A DNA stretch of 8,396 nt from an uncultured bacterium (GCA_903957405.1 CAJBPC010000072.1:1-8396), one strand, 5' to 3'; positions 1-7,312 are shown, counted from the stretch's first letter. Numbers and translations: made by a program. Notes: generated by a model not told the origin, from the sequence alone.

Positions 1-3
1 AAC

Positions 4-29
4 AAGGGCTGGCTTTTGCCGGCCCTTTC
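4..29 (+). terminator. Hairpin, probable terminator of an upstream transcript
   Basis: Bases 4-13 (AAGGGCTGGC) pair with 18-27 (GCCGGCCCTT) over 10 positions, with one G-T wobble and a TTTT loop. Only a short T stretch (TTTC) follows, so it is a weak but plausible intrinsic terminator for a gene left of the window. From 30 to 194 I see no coding sequence on either strand. Confidence 0.5.
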
Positions 30-194
30 ACATTTCTCCGACTTGCTTCTCCGAACAGAAGCTGTAGTTTTTTCTTCCCAAAACCGGCTATTCATACAGG
101 ACCCAGACGTGATTTCCCCGCTGGAAAGATCCTTCACAATTTTTTCTCAGCATAACCAGTCTTTAATTTAGTCTATTGAAAAATTCACATCTAC

Positions 195-1571
195 ATGAGC
201 AAGATCAAAAAAGCATTCTTCTGCAGTGATTGCGGGCATGAGTCGCCGAAGTGGACGGGTAAGTGCCCTGCTTGCGGTACATGGAATAGTTTCACAGAGG
301 AGATCGTGCAAAAAGGTGATGATAAAAAGAAAATCGACTGGAAAGATGATCAGGTCAGCGCCAGGGAAATGAAAAGTCTCTCACTCAGTGAGGTGGAATC
401 CAGAGAAGAAGAAAGGATCATCACGCCGGACAGCGAACTCAACAGAGTACTTGGTGGGGGGATCGTCAGGGGAAGCCTGGTACTGGCAGCGGGAGAACCC
501 GGCATCGGTAAATCCACGCTATTCCTCCAGGATGCCCTTCGGATGCCTCATCTGCGTACGCTATATGTCACCGGTGAAGAAAGTGAACAACAGGTGAAGA
601 TGCGCGCCAACAGGCTGCAACTGCAACACGAAAACTTTTTTCTGTTGACAGAGACATCTACCAACGGCATCTTCCAGGAAATCCGAAAAAGAAAGCCGCA
701 GCTGGTGATCATCGATTCCATCCAAACATTGCATTCCGACTTTCTCGACTCCGCACCGGGAAGTATTTCCCAAATCAGGGAATGCACTGCGGAGTTCCAG
801 CGATTCGCAAAAGATACGCACACGCCAGTTTTCCTAATCGGTCACATCACTAAGGACGGCAGCATCGCCGGGCCGAAACTGCTCGAACACATGGTTGATA
901 CCGTACTTCAATTCGAGGGCGACCAACACTACGCATACCGCATCCTGCGCACCACAAAAAATCGTTTCGGGTCGACGTCGGAGCTTGGCATTTACGAGAT
1001 GACGGGAGAAGGCATGCGTGCCGTAGAGAATCCTTCGGAAATCCTCATCAATCAGAAAGAAGAGCCTCTGAGTGGCATCTCGATTGCTGCAGGCATGGAA
1101 GGCCTGCGCCCGCTTCTCATTGAAGTACAGGCGCTCGTTACACCTTCCGTGTATGGCACACCCCAAAGGACCGCAAGCGGATTCGACCTGCGACGCCTCC
1201 AGCTGCTGCTGGCCGTACTGGAAAAAAGAGGTGGCTTTCATTTCGGCACAAAGGATGTGTTTGTGAACATCGCAGGTGGTCTGAAAATCGAAGATCCATC
1301 CATCGACCTCGCCATGGTTTGCGCGTTGTTGAGTTCTTACGAAGACATCCCTCTATCGCAAAAAACATGCTTTGCAGCGGAAGTTGGTCTGAGTGGTGAG
1401 ATCCGTGCGGTCAACCGCATCGAGCAACGCATCTCAGAGGCAGAAAAACTGGGGTTTGAACGCATCGTCATCAGCAAATATAACCGCAAGGGGACCGAAA
1501 AATTCACCGGAAACATAGAAGTGGTCCCAGCCGCAACCGTGGAAGAAGTGTACAGGTTATTTTTTCCATAA
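195..1571 (+). CDS. radA: DNA repair protein RadA (Sms)
   Basis: RadA is a RecA-like hexameric ATPase that drives branch migration and helps RecA process recombination intermediates; it acts on DNA in the cytoplasm. The 458-residue length is normal for the family. The N-terminal zinc finger has Cys10, Cys13, Cys24 and Cys27. The RecA-like core follows, with Walker A GEPGIGKST at residues 100-108, a Walker B strand with VIIDSIQT at 171-178, and the RadA signature KNRFG at 255-259. The last ~170 residues are the Lon-protease-like domain, which is structural in RadA. The start at 195 gives the standard MSKxKxxFxC opening; no Shine-Dalgarno is visible. A weak -7-like box (TAATTTAG, 164-171) lies upstream. 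The next gene, comF, starts 101 bases downstream on the same strand. Confidence 0.97.
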   Translation: MSKIKKAFFCSDCGHESPKWTGKCPACGTWNSFTEEIVQKGDDKKKIDWKDDQVSAREMKSLSLSEVESREEERIITPDSELNRVLGGGIVRGSLVLAAGEPGIGKSTLFLQDALRMPHLRTLYVTGEESEQQVKMRANRLQLQHENFFLLTETSTNGIFQEIRKRKPQLVIIDSIQTLHSDFLDSAPGSISQIRECTAEFQRFAKDTHTPVFLIGHITKDGSIAGPKLLEHMVDTVLQFEGDQHYAYRILRTTKNRFGSTSELGIYEMTGEGMRAVENPSEILINQKEEPLSGISIAAGMEGLRPLLIEVQALVTPSVYGTPQRTASGFDLRRLQLLLAVLEKRGGFHFGTKDVFVNIAGGLKIEDPSIDLAMVCALLSSYEDIPLSQKTCFAAEVGLSGEIRAVNRIEQRISEAEKLGFERIVISKYNRKGTEKFTGNIEVVPAATVEEVYRLFFP

Positions 1572-1614
1572 CCGTAAAAACTAAACACTAAAACAATATC
1601 TATACAACCTTTTC

Positions 1615-1644
1615 TCATCGTTTTAAAACCGATGAAATTCGGTT
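1615..1644 (+). other. Two overlapping, mutually exclusive hairpins in the radA-comF gap
   Basis: TCATCG at 1615-1620 can pair with CGATGA at 1630-1635. The same right arm lies within AACCGA (1627-1632), which can instead pair with TCGGTT at 1639-1644. Both stems are 6 bp and share bases 1630-1632, so they cannot form together. A T5 run at 1654-1658 lies 9 bases past the second stem, too far for a standard terminator. This may be chance; any attenuation or mRNA-processing role is speculation. Confidence 0.25.
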
Positions 1645-1672
1645 GAACGCACATTTTTAGGCGGAGCATGGG

Positions 1673-2398
1673 ATGTACTTTCATCCGATGGATCCTCTGA
1701 AAAATTCCACCTCTTTGCTGCATGCACTCGGTGCGATCTTCTTTCCCCATCTATGCGCCGGGTGCGGCAGCAATGCGATCGCGTATGGACAGGCCATCTG
1801 CCATCGGTGCCTTGCCAGATTTCCTGAAACAGGTTTCGCATCACAACCTGACAACCTCGTGGAACAACTTTTCTGGGGTCGTATCCGCGTGGAAGCCGCA
1901 TGCAGCGGGTATTACTTCACCCGGTCTTCGGCCATTCAGCATACTTTGCACCAGCTCAAATACCGGGGCAACCGGGAGGCCGGCATCATGCTGGGAAGAA
2001 TGCTGGGCCATGCCATGGCAAAAAGTAACAGATTCAAGGATATGGAGCTTGTAATACCCATGCCGCTATTTCCTGAAAAAGAAAAAATCAGGGGATACAA
2101 CCAGGCCTCACTGATCGCGAATGGAATCAGTGAGGTGTTGAACATAAAAACAGAAACGAACATCATCCGACGCAAACATCCCACCGAAACACAGACCCGT
2201 AAAAGCCGATTGGAAAGATGGGAGAATGTCGAAGGCGTGTTCGAAGTCACCCACCCATTGCATGTGAAAGGAAAAAGCATACTGCTGACAGACGACGTGG
2301 TGACAACAGGCGCCAGCCTGGAGTCATGCGGAGATGCGTTGTTGAACGCGGGTTGCAAAACCCTGCATATCGGCACGGTCGCCTTTGCAGAGCAATGA
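1673..2398 (+). CDS. comF: ComF family protein (phosphoribosyltransferase fold)
   Basis: ComF proteins are cytoplasmic and linked to DNA uptake in naturally competent bacteria; the fold is that of a type I phosphoribosyltransferase, but the reaction is not settled. At 241 residues the length is normal. An N-terminal zinc-binding segment carries Cys28, Cys31, Cys43 and Cys46. The core holds VIPMP at 127-131, the RGYNQA motif at 140-145, and the PRPP-binding loop TDDVVTTGAS at 206-215. The start at 1673 is favoured because GGAG at 1663-1666 sits 6 bases upstream; Met6 (1688) is a possible alternative. It lies between radA and a lipoprotein gene that starts 25 bases after its stop. Being near radA fits a DNA-processing role, but natural competence of this organism cannot be judged from here. 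Confidence 0.92.
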   Translation: MYFHPMDPLKNSTSLLHALGAIFFPHLCAGCGSNAIAYGQAICHRCLARFPETGFASQPDNLVEQLFWGRIRVEAACSGYYFTRSSAIQHTLHQLKYRGNREAGIMLGRMLGHAMAKSNRFKDMELVIPMPLFPEKEKIRGYNQASLIANGISEVLNIKTETNIIRRKHPTETQTRKSRLERWENVEGVFEVTHPLHVKGKSILLTDDVVTTGASLESCGDALLNAGCKTLHIGTVAFAEQ

Positions 2399-2416
2399 AC
2401 TTTAAGCGTATTTTTG
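2384..2416 (+). promoter_or_regulatory. Putative Bacteroidota sigma-A type promoter
   Basis: TATTTTTG at 2409-2416 matches the Bacteroidota -7 consensus TAnnTTTG exactly. TTTG at 2384-2387, inside the end of comF, matches the -33 element with a 21-base gap. Transcription would begin only a few bases before the ATG at 2424. The match is by eye; a short AT-rich motif can arise by chance. Confidence 0.4.
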
Positions 2417-2423
2417 GCGCGAT

Positions 2424-3824
2424 ATGAGAAACGGGCTCACGATCCTGGCCGCCTGCACACTTCTGTTGATCTGGTTGAATGCCTGTCGCAAGGAATCAAT
2501 CATCACCGATGAAGACGCCGTCATAGACATCTCTGCCGATACAATCCACTTCGATACGGTATTCACCACAGCGGGATCCGTGACAGCATCCTTTAAGATC
2601 TACAATGGGAACGAAAAAAGGATGCGGCTGGGCAGCATACGGCTGATGGGCGGGACCTCGTCTTTTTTCAGCATGAATGTGGATGGAAGCCCCGGTGCGG
2701 AGATCAGGAACGCGGAGATCGGCGCCAGGGACAGCCTTTATGTATTTGTAACCGTCCGCATAGACCCGGGCAATGACAGCTTACCATTTCTTGTCCGGGA
2801 CAGCATCTCAATCGGGGATGGGCGTAACCGGAAGTGGTTGCAACTGGAAGCATATGGTCAGAATGCCAAATTCATCAGAAACGGAGTCATCGATTCCGAT
2901 ACAAGGTTTGAAAAAGGACTGCCCTATGTGATCCTGGGTGGATTGGTCGTGCGAAAGGACCGGAAATTGACCATCGATAAAGGTGCCAGGCTGTTCATGC
3001 ATGCGGATGCACCCATCGTCATTGACGGAACGCTTGATGTGGCCGGAACCGCAACAGACCCCGTGGTCTTCACAGGTGACAGGCTGGATGAAGGATACCG
3101 CGACCTGCCGGCCAGCTGGCCCGGAATTTATTTCAGAACAACAAGCAAGAACAATCAGTTGAAATATGCCATTGTTCAACATGCATATCAGGGACTTGTT
3201 GCCGACCAGGCTTCTGCTGACGGCTCGGTCAAACTCAGCCTGGAGGCCTGTACCATCCGTAACATCTACGAAGGCGGCATCATCGGCATCAGGAGCTCCA
3301 TATTTGCAGTGAACAGCCTCATTGAAAACTGCGGAAGAAATGTGGTGCTCATGCAGGGAGGACAATACCATTTCACGCATTGCACGATGGCAGCCTATTC
3401 CAATCTCTATGTCCAGCATAAAACAGCTGTTTTGCAAATAGACAATTGGGACAGCACCGCCTCCGGACTGCGCAGTTTTCCGCTTGAAGCGAAGTTCGAG
3501 AACAATATCATCTGGGCCGAAGAAGGGATAGTGGATAATGAGGTCAGCGTCAGCAGACGCGGGAGCGACCCTTTCCAGGTCATCCTCAACCATAACCTGT
3601 TCAGGGGGAAAACAGACCCGCTTTTTTCAATCCTTAACGGCAATATCCGCAATCAGGATCCGAAGTTCGACAGCATCAATACCACCAAACGATATTTCGA
3701 CTTTCGCCTGCAGAAAGGTGTTTCCCCCGCCATCGACAAGGGCATCAAAAGCGGGGTACTGCAAGACCTTGATGGGTTCAACAGGGACATGACCCCCGAT
3801 ATCGGATGCTACGAAAAACACTGA
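2424..3824 (+). CDS. Lipoprotein with Ig-like and right-handed beta-helix domains, function unknown
   Basis: I recognise the architecture, not a function. Residues 1-20 form a signal peptide ending in a lipobox, LNAC, with Cys21 as the lipidated residue; Arg22 and Lys23 follow. Residues ~35-145 look like an Ig-like/HYDIN-type beta-sandwich (opening IHFDTVFTTAGSV). Residues ~150-400 are a run of short beta-strands with turns such as VIDGTLDVAGTATDP, typical of a right-handed parallel beta-helix seen in polysaccharide-binding or -cleaving proteins and adhesins. The last ~35 residues (SPAIDKG, then DLDGFNRD, then DIGCYE) resemble the choice-of-anchor-Q tail. I see no clear catalytic triad or lyase signature. 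It probably sits on the outer membrane facing the periplasm or the surface. It starts 25 bases after comF and ends 58 bases before the peroxidase gene. Confidence 0.85.
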   Translation: MRNGLTILAACTLLLIWLNACRKESIITDEDAVIDISADTIHFDTVFTTAGSVTASFKIYNGNEKRMRLGSIRLMGGTSSFFSMNVDGSPGAEIRNAEIGARDSLYVFVTVRIDPGNDSLPFLVRDSISIGDGRNRKWLQLEAYGQNAKFIRNGVIDSDTRFEKGLPYVILGGLVVRKDRKLTIDKGARLFMHADAPIVIDGTLDVAGTATDPVVFTGDRLDEGYRDLPASWPGIYFRTTSKNNQLKYAIVQHAYQGLVADQASADGSVKLSLEACTIRNIYEGGIIGIRSSIFAVNSLIENCGRNVVLMQGGQYHFTHCTMAAYSNLYVQHKTAVLQIDNWDSTASGLRSFPLEAKFENNIIWAEEGIVDNEVSVSRRGSDPFQVILNHNLFRGKTDPLFSILNGNIRNQDPKFDSINTTKRYFDFRLQKGVSPAIDKGIKSGVLQDLDGFNRDMTPDIGCYEKH

Positions 3825-3882
3825 ACCAAAATCAGGCAGTATTGTTATCATCTAAACTTTCCTTAAAACACAAACCCTAAAA

Positions 3883-4395
3883 ATGATCAAAATCCTCATG
3901 GCAGCAACCGCAATCCTCTTCCTGAACGGCATCTATGAATTTAAAGTTCCTTCACTAGAGGGCAAAGACATCGACTTCTCCAAGTTCAAGGGTAAAAAAA
4001 TTCTGATCGTGAACACAGCCTCCAAATGCGGATATACGAAGCAGTATGAAGACCTTCAAAAGCTCCATGAGGCGTACAAATCGAAGTTGGTGATCGTGGG
4101 GTTTCCCGCGAATAATTTCGGAGGACAGGAGCCCGGTTCCAATGAAGAGATCAGCGAATTCTGCCAAAAAAATTATGGCGTCACTTTCGCCATGGCCGAA
4201 AAAGTATCAGTGAAAGGCAACGACATCCACCCGTTATTCCAGTGGCTCACTCAGAAATCGAAGAACGGGGTCATGGATGCGGATATCAAATGGAATTTCA
4301 CAAAATTTCTTCTTGACGAGAACGGGAAGCTTATAGCCGTATTTCCCAGCAGTGTCAAACCCGGCAGCGAAGAGATCACCAAATACCTCAACTAA
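3883..4395 (+). CDS. Glutathione peroxidase family protein, thioredoxin-dependent type, probably exported
   Basis: Enzymes of this family reduce hydrogen peroxide and organic hydroperoxides. The peroxidatic Cys49 sits in NTASKCGYTKQY (44-55). Gln82 (FGGQEP), Trp137 and Asn138 (WNFTKFL) complete the catalytic set. Cys94 in FCQKNYGVTF lies 45 residues after Cys49, the place of the resolving cysteine in 2-Cys, thioredoxin-fed members, so thioredoxin is a likelier donor than glutathione. The usual FPCNQF block is FPANNF here, so its non-catalytic Cys is missing. Residues 2-15 are a short, strongly hydrophobic stretch before the domain starts at Tyr18, which suggests a signal peptide or membrane anchor. 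The gene follows the lipoprotein gene and is closed by a strong terminator. The A-rich leader just before the ATG is usual for this phylum. Confidence 0.94.
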   Translation: MIKILMAATAILFLNGIYEFKVPSLEGKDIDFSKFKGKKILIVNTASKCGYTKQYEDLQKLHEAYKSKLVIVGFPANNFGGQEPGSNEEISEFCQKNYGVTFAMAEKVSVKGNDIHPLFQWLTQKSKNGVMDADIKWNFTKFLLDENGKLIAVFPSSVKPGSEEITKYLN

Positions 4396-4434
4396 GGGCA
4401 TACACTCTTAGCTGACATCCATACCGAATCGCTG

Positions 4435-4473
4435 AGGAATCCCGTTGGGCCATACCCAATGGGATTCCTTTTT
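4435..4473 (+). terminator. Strong rho-independent terminator
   Basis: Bases 4435-4449 (AGGAATCCCGTTGGG) pair with 4455-4469 (CCCAATGGGATTCCT) over 15 positions with a single G-T wobble, a 5-base loop (CCATA) and a T5 run at 4469-4473. It lies 39 bases after the peroxidase stop. The T run is on the plus strand only, so it ends the upstream block and separates it from holB. Confidence 0.9.
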
Positions 4474-4503
4474 CACATGTCGTCTCAAGCACAGGAATGC
4501 TTG

Positions 4504-4511
4504 TATCTTCG
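4504..4511 (+). promoter_or_regulatory. Putative -7 promoter box of holB
   Basis: TATCTTCG differs from the Bacteroidota -7 consensus TAnnTTTG at one position. It lies just after the terminator and 6 bases before the holB ATG. A new promoter is needed here because the preceding transcript should end at 4473. I see no clear TTG -33 element at the right distance. Confidence 0.4.
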
Positions 4512-4517
4512 TAAACG

Positions 4518-5744
4518 ATGCAATTCTCTGAGGTTATAGGACAAAAGACGACGATCCAGCGGCTAAAGTCGCTGGCACAAAACAACAGGCTCAGCCATGC
4601 CCTTCTTTTTCTTGGGAAAGAAGGCAGCGGTGCGTTGCCACTTGCGAACGCCTTTGCCCAGTACCTGGTATGCGACCAGGTGGCTGTCAGAAAAGTGAGG
4701 CAGGCGACCTTAGCCACCCCTTCCCTTTTCGGAGAGGAGCCTTCACCCGCTGACGAGAATGTACAAATGCTGCCGGAAGACAGTTGCGGTCGATGCCCTT
4801 CATGCCTGAAAGCTTCCGGTTCGGTGCATCCGGATATACACTACTCATACCCGGTGGTCGCGCTGGCTAAAGGTGATAAACCTCCTATCAGTGCGGATTA
4901 TTCATCAGAATGGCGATCGTTCACCCGTCAGTATCCATATGCCAACGCGTATGACTGGCTGCAATCGATCGGTGCGGAAAACCGGCAGGGCAATATTACG
5001 GCCAGGGAATGCAGCGAGATCATCCATAAGCTGAGTTTTAAGAGTTTCGAGAGTGGTTTCAAGATCCTCATCATGTGGATGCCGGAATATCTGGGAGAGC
5101 AGGGGAATAAACTACTCAAACTGATAGAAGAACCCCCGGATGATACCCTATTCTTTTTTGTAGCCGAGCAGGAGGCTAGGATCCTTCCGACCATTCTCTC
5201 CCGTACACAGCTCGTGCGGATACCTCCCATCGCGCCGGAAGCGATGGAAGATGCATTGGTTAATCGGGCAGGCGTAACACCCGAAAAAGCCAGACCCCTT
5301 GCTGCGGTTTCTGAGGGAAACTACAGGGAGGCATTGTCATTGCTGCAACACAACGACGAAGACTGGCAGTCGATGACACGCGAATGGCTGAATGCGATCT
5401 TGAAGAACGGCCCCGTAGCCGTGGTCAGGTGGGTGGATGAGATGAGCAAGTTCGGGCGGGAGAAACAAAAACAGTTCCTACTGTATGTGAACCATCTGCT
5501 GGAAGAAAGCATACGCCTTCGGATCATGGGAGATGCGGCAACACCCATCCCAGACAATGAAGTGGATTTCGCCACCCGGCTCAATAAACTGGCATCCATT
5601 TCCCAGCAACAGGCGATGATCCGGGAAATCGAGCAAGCTGCCTATCTGATAGAGCGCAATGCACATGGCAAGATGCTGTTCCATGCCCTGTCGATCAAAA
5701 TTTACCACATCATCAAGCACAATTCCCTAATTTTGATAGCGTGA
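4518..5744 (+). CDS. holB: DNA polymerase III subunit delta-prime (clamp loader)
   Basis: Delta-prime is part of the clamp-loader complex that places the beta sliding clamp on primed DNA at the replication fork. The protein (408 residues) has the AAA+ core starting with MQFSEVIGQ. The P-loop position reads GKEGSGALP (33-41), without the usual Lys, as expected for a delta-prime subunit that does not hydrolyse ATP. Zinc-module cysteines are Cys52, Cys90, Cys93 and Cys96; the gap between the first two is about 38 residues against 9 in E. coli, because of an insertion at ~54-88. KLIEEPP and the SRC-like motif SRT (228-230, Arg229) follow. The C-terminal third is the helical collar region. The insertion and the HPDIHYSYPV segment resemble Chitinophagales proteins from memory. 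Distinguished from DnaX by the lost P-loop Lys and the shorter length. Confidence 0.94.
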   Translation: MQFSEVIGQKTTIQRLKSLAQNNRLSHALLFLGKEGSGALPLANAFAQYLVCDQVAVRKVRQATLATPSLFGEEPSPADENVQMLPEDSCGRCPSCLKASGSVHPDIHYSYPVVALAKGDKPPISADYSSEWRSFTRQYPYANAYDWLQSIGAENRQGNITARECSEIIHKLSFKSFESGFKILIMWMPEYLGEQGNKLLKLIEEPPDDTLFFFVAEQEARILPTILSRTQLVRIPPIAPEAMEDALVNRAGVTPEKARPLAAVSEGNYREALSLLQHNDEDWQSMTREWLNAILKNGPVAVVRWVDEMSKFGREKQKQFLLYVNHLLEESIRLRIMGDAATPIPDNEVDFATRLNKLASISQQQAMIREIEQAAYLIERNAHGKMLFHALSIKIYHIIKHNSLILIA

Positions 5745-5849
5745 GGATTGTTGGTAGGGAAGCAGGAGTCAGTGGTATGAACGAGAGATAATGCACGCAT
5801 GACAGCCGTAATGCTCTACATACTTCACCGGTTTTGAGCCGGTGCAAAC

Positions 5850-5897
5850 TGAATGAATTCAAAATGTCTGGCATCTGCGCCATGCATGAATGAATTC
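5850..5897. repeat. Pair of 11-base direct repeats TGAATGAATTC
   Basis: The word TGAATGAATTC occurs at 5850-5860 and again at 5887-5897, 37 bases start to start, inside the holB-ricT spacer. Each copy contains the GAATTC palindrome. It could be a paired binding site for a regulator or a relic of a small duplication; chance is possible. Confidence 0.4.
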
Positions 5898-5946
5898 TAC
5901 CCATACGCTTGATTGCCAATACCTCCCACCGTTGTGCCGGCAAGGT

Positions 5947-5966
5947 TCACCCTTCCGGTGATTTTT
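5947..5966 (+). terminator. Weak terminator-like hairpin upstream of ricT
   Basis: TCACC (5947-5951) pairs with GGTGA (5957-5961) across a CTTCC loop, followed directly by T5 (5962-5966). The stem is only 5 bp, so termination would be inefficient. It lies 20 bases before the ricT start and could end holB read-through or act as an attenuator. Confidence 0.3.
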
Positions 5967-5986
5967 CATTTTAAAGACAAATCAAC

Positions 5987-7282
5987 ATGGGATGTACTTC
6001 TTGTGGAACAGATAAAAGTAAACCAGGCGGTTGCCAGAGCAATGGCGGCTGCGGAACGGGTAGTTGCAACAGGCTCAATGTTCATGATTGGCTGGCCAAC
6101 CTGCCATTCAGCGATCCTGAGGGATCCTGCAGGGTCATTGAAGTGACGTTCAACAATGGCAGCAGAAAAGACTTCTACCGGAACAACACGCTTCAGATCT
6201 TCATGAAAGACGAAATCATCGCTGTCGAAGGTGTGAATGGTTTCGATGTTGGTACGGTCAGCCTCACGGGTGAATTGGTAAGGCTGCAGCTCAAGAAAAA
6301 AAGGGTCCACGAAGATTCCAGCGATATGCGGAAAGTTCTCCGGCTTGCCACTGACTCAGATATCCAGAAATGGAAAGAGAACAAGGCCCGGGAAAAAGAT
6401 GCCATGATTCGTTCAAGGGCGATTTCGCGGCAGTTGAAACTCAACATGAAGCTTTGCGAGGTGGAGATCCAGGCGGATGGCAGAAAAGCCACTTTCTTTT
6501 ATATCTCCGACGAGCGGGTGGACTTCCGCGAACTGATAAAAATATTCGCATCTGAATTCAAGGTGAAGGTCGAAATGAAACAGATCGGGGCCCGGCAGGA
6601 ATCCGCCAAAGTCGGCGGCATCGGCAGTTGCGGACGGGAGCTTTGCTGCAGCAGCTGGCTGACGGAATTCAAGAGCGTGACGACCACCATCGCCAGATAT
6701 CAGAACCTTAGCATCAACCAAACAAAGCTCAGCGGTCAGTGTGGGCGGTTGAAATGCTGCCTCAACTATGAACTCGACACCTATCTTGACGCACTCCAAA
6801 GCTTCCCGCAGCAGGCTGAAATGCTGGATACCGTCAAGGGAAATGCCATTTTGGTCAAGAAGGATATTTTTAAGAGCATCATGTGGTACGTGCTGCCAGA
6901 CAGCAACCGCCAATACCCACTGACGATTGAAACCGTCAGAAAAATCAAAGAGATGAATTCCCGCGGCGTGAAAGCGACCGAATTGGAGACCGCAGAGGTA
7001 GGAAACGCTCAGAAGATAAAGGAGGAAGATCTACAGTTCGTGGATGTTGTCGGACAGATAAGCTTACGCAGCCTTGAGCGCAATAGCCAAAAGAGAAAGC
7101 AGCGTGAAAAAGATCGCACCAGTCCTCCCCCCGCACAACAAAAGCGAAGCGAAGAAAGAAAAGAGGTTGGAAGACCCCAGAAACGTGAACAAACGCCCCA
7201 GACAAAACAACAGACCACTCCGCCACCGCGGCAACCGCAACAGCGTAACCGACCGACAAGAGGGCCGAAGACGAATCCCTGA
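5987..7282 (+). CDS. ricT: RicT/PSP1-domain regulatory iron-sulfur protein
   Basis: RicT (YaaT) is known from Bacillus subtilis, where it works with RicA and RicF in an Fe-S complex affecting RNase Y-dependent mRNA processing, sporulation and competence. In Bacteroidota the role is not defined. Here a Cys-rich head carries Cys3, Cys6, Cys16, Cys22 and Cys27. The PSP1 domain covers roughly 115-205 (RAISRQLKLNMKLCEVEIQ). Two paired family motifs follow: CGRELCC (215-221) and CGRLKCC (252-258), giving six conserved cysteines. From about residue 365 the tail is rich in Lys, Arg, Gln and Pro and is probably disordered. The start at 5987 gives the MGCTSCG opening common in the phylum, after an A-rich leader. 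At 431 residues it is longer than the Bacillus protein because of head and tail. It is followed 30 bases later by the alpha/beta hydrolase gene. Confidence 0.93.
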   Translation: MGCTSCGTDKSKPGGCQSNGGCGTGSCNRLNVHDWLANLPFSDPEGSCRVIEVTFNNGSRKDFYRNNTLQIFMKDEIIAVEGVNGFDVGTVSLTGELVRLQLKKKRVHEDSSDMRKVLRLATDSDIQKWKENKAREKDAMIRSRAISRQLKLNMKLCEVEIQADGRKATFFYISDERVDFRELIKIFASEFKVKVEMKQIGARQESAKVGGIGSCGRELCCSSWLTEFKSVTTTIARYQNLSINQTKLSGQCGRLKCCLNYELDTYLDALQSFPQQAEMLDTVKGNAILVKKDIFKSIMWYVLPDSNRQYPLTIETVRKIKEMNSRGVKATELETAEVGNAQKIKEEDLQFVDVVGQISLRSLERNSQKRKQREKDRTSPPPAQQKRSEERKEVGRPQKREQTPQTKQQTTPPPRQPQQRNRPTRGPKTNP

Positions 7283-7312
7283 TGGCAAGTCTAGGCGCTT
7301 CCACTTGATTGA

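Larger units (their letters stand above)
5745..5986 (+). other. Non-coding spacer between holB and ricT
   Basis: No supportable gene lies in these 242 bases. They hold a GC-rich 6-bp hairpin (CACCGG 5826-5831 with CCGGTG 5839-5844), an 11-base direct repeat, and a weak terminator-like hairpin near 5947-5966. It is unusually long compared with the other gaps here (25-122 bases), so it may carry a terminator for holB and a promoter or leader for ricT. I found no clear TAnnTTTG box. Confidence 0.5.

Noticed and set aside
834..1241. 135-codon minus-strand frame within radA
   Set aside because: It overlaps conserved RadA core sequence and shows no protein-like features.
2808..3593. 261-codon open frame on the minus strand inside the beta-helix lipoprotein gene
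   Set aside because: Lies wholly within a well-supported plus-strand gene; its translation has no recognisable domain, signal or family motif. Long antisense frames are common with this codon use.
4618..4644. Missing P-loop Lys in the delta-prime ATPase site taken as a broken gene
   Set aside because: Delta-prime subunits normally have a degenerate P-loop and do not hydrolyse ATP; the frame is intact over its full length.
5713..5943. 76-codon minus-strand frame covering the holB-ricT spacer
   Set aside because: It would need a TTG start, overlaps the holB 3' end, and its translation has no recognisable feature, so I treat the spacer as non-coding.
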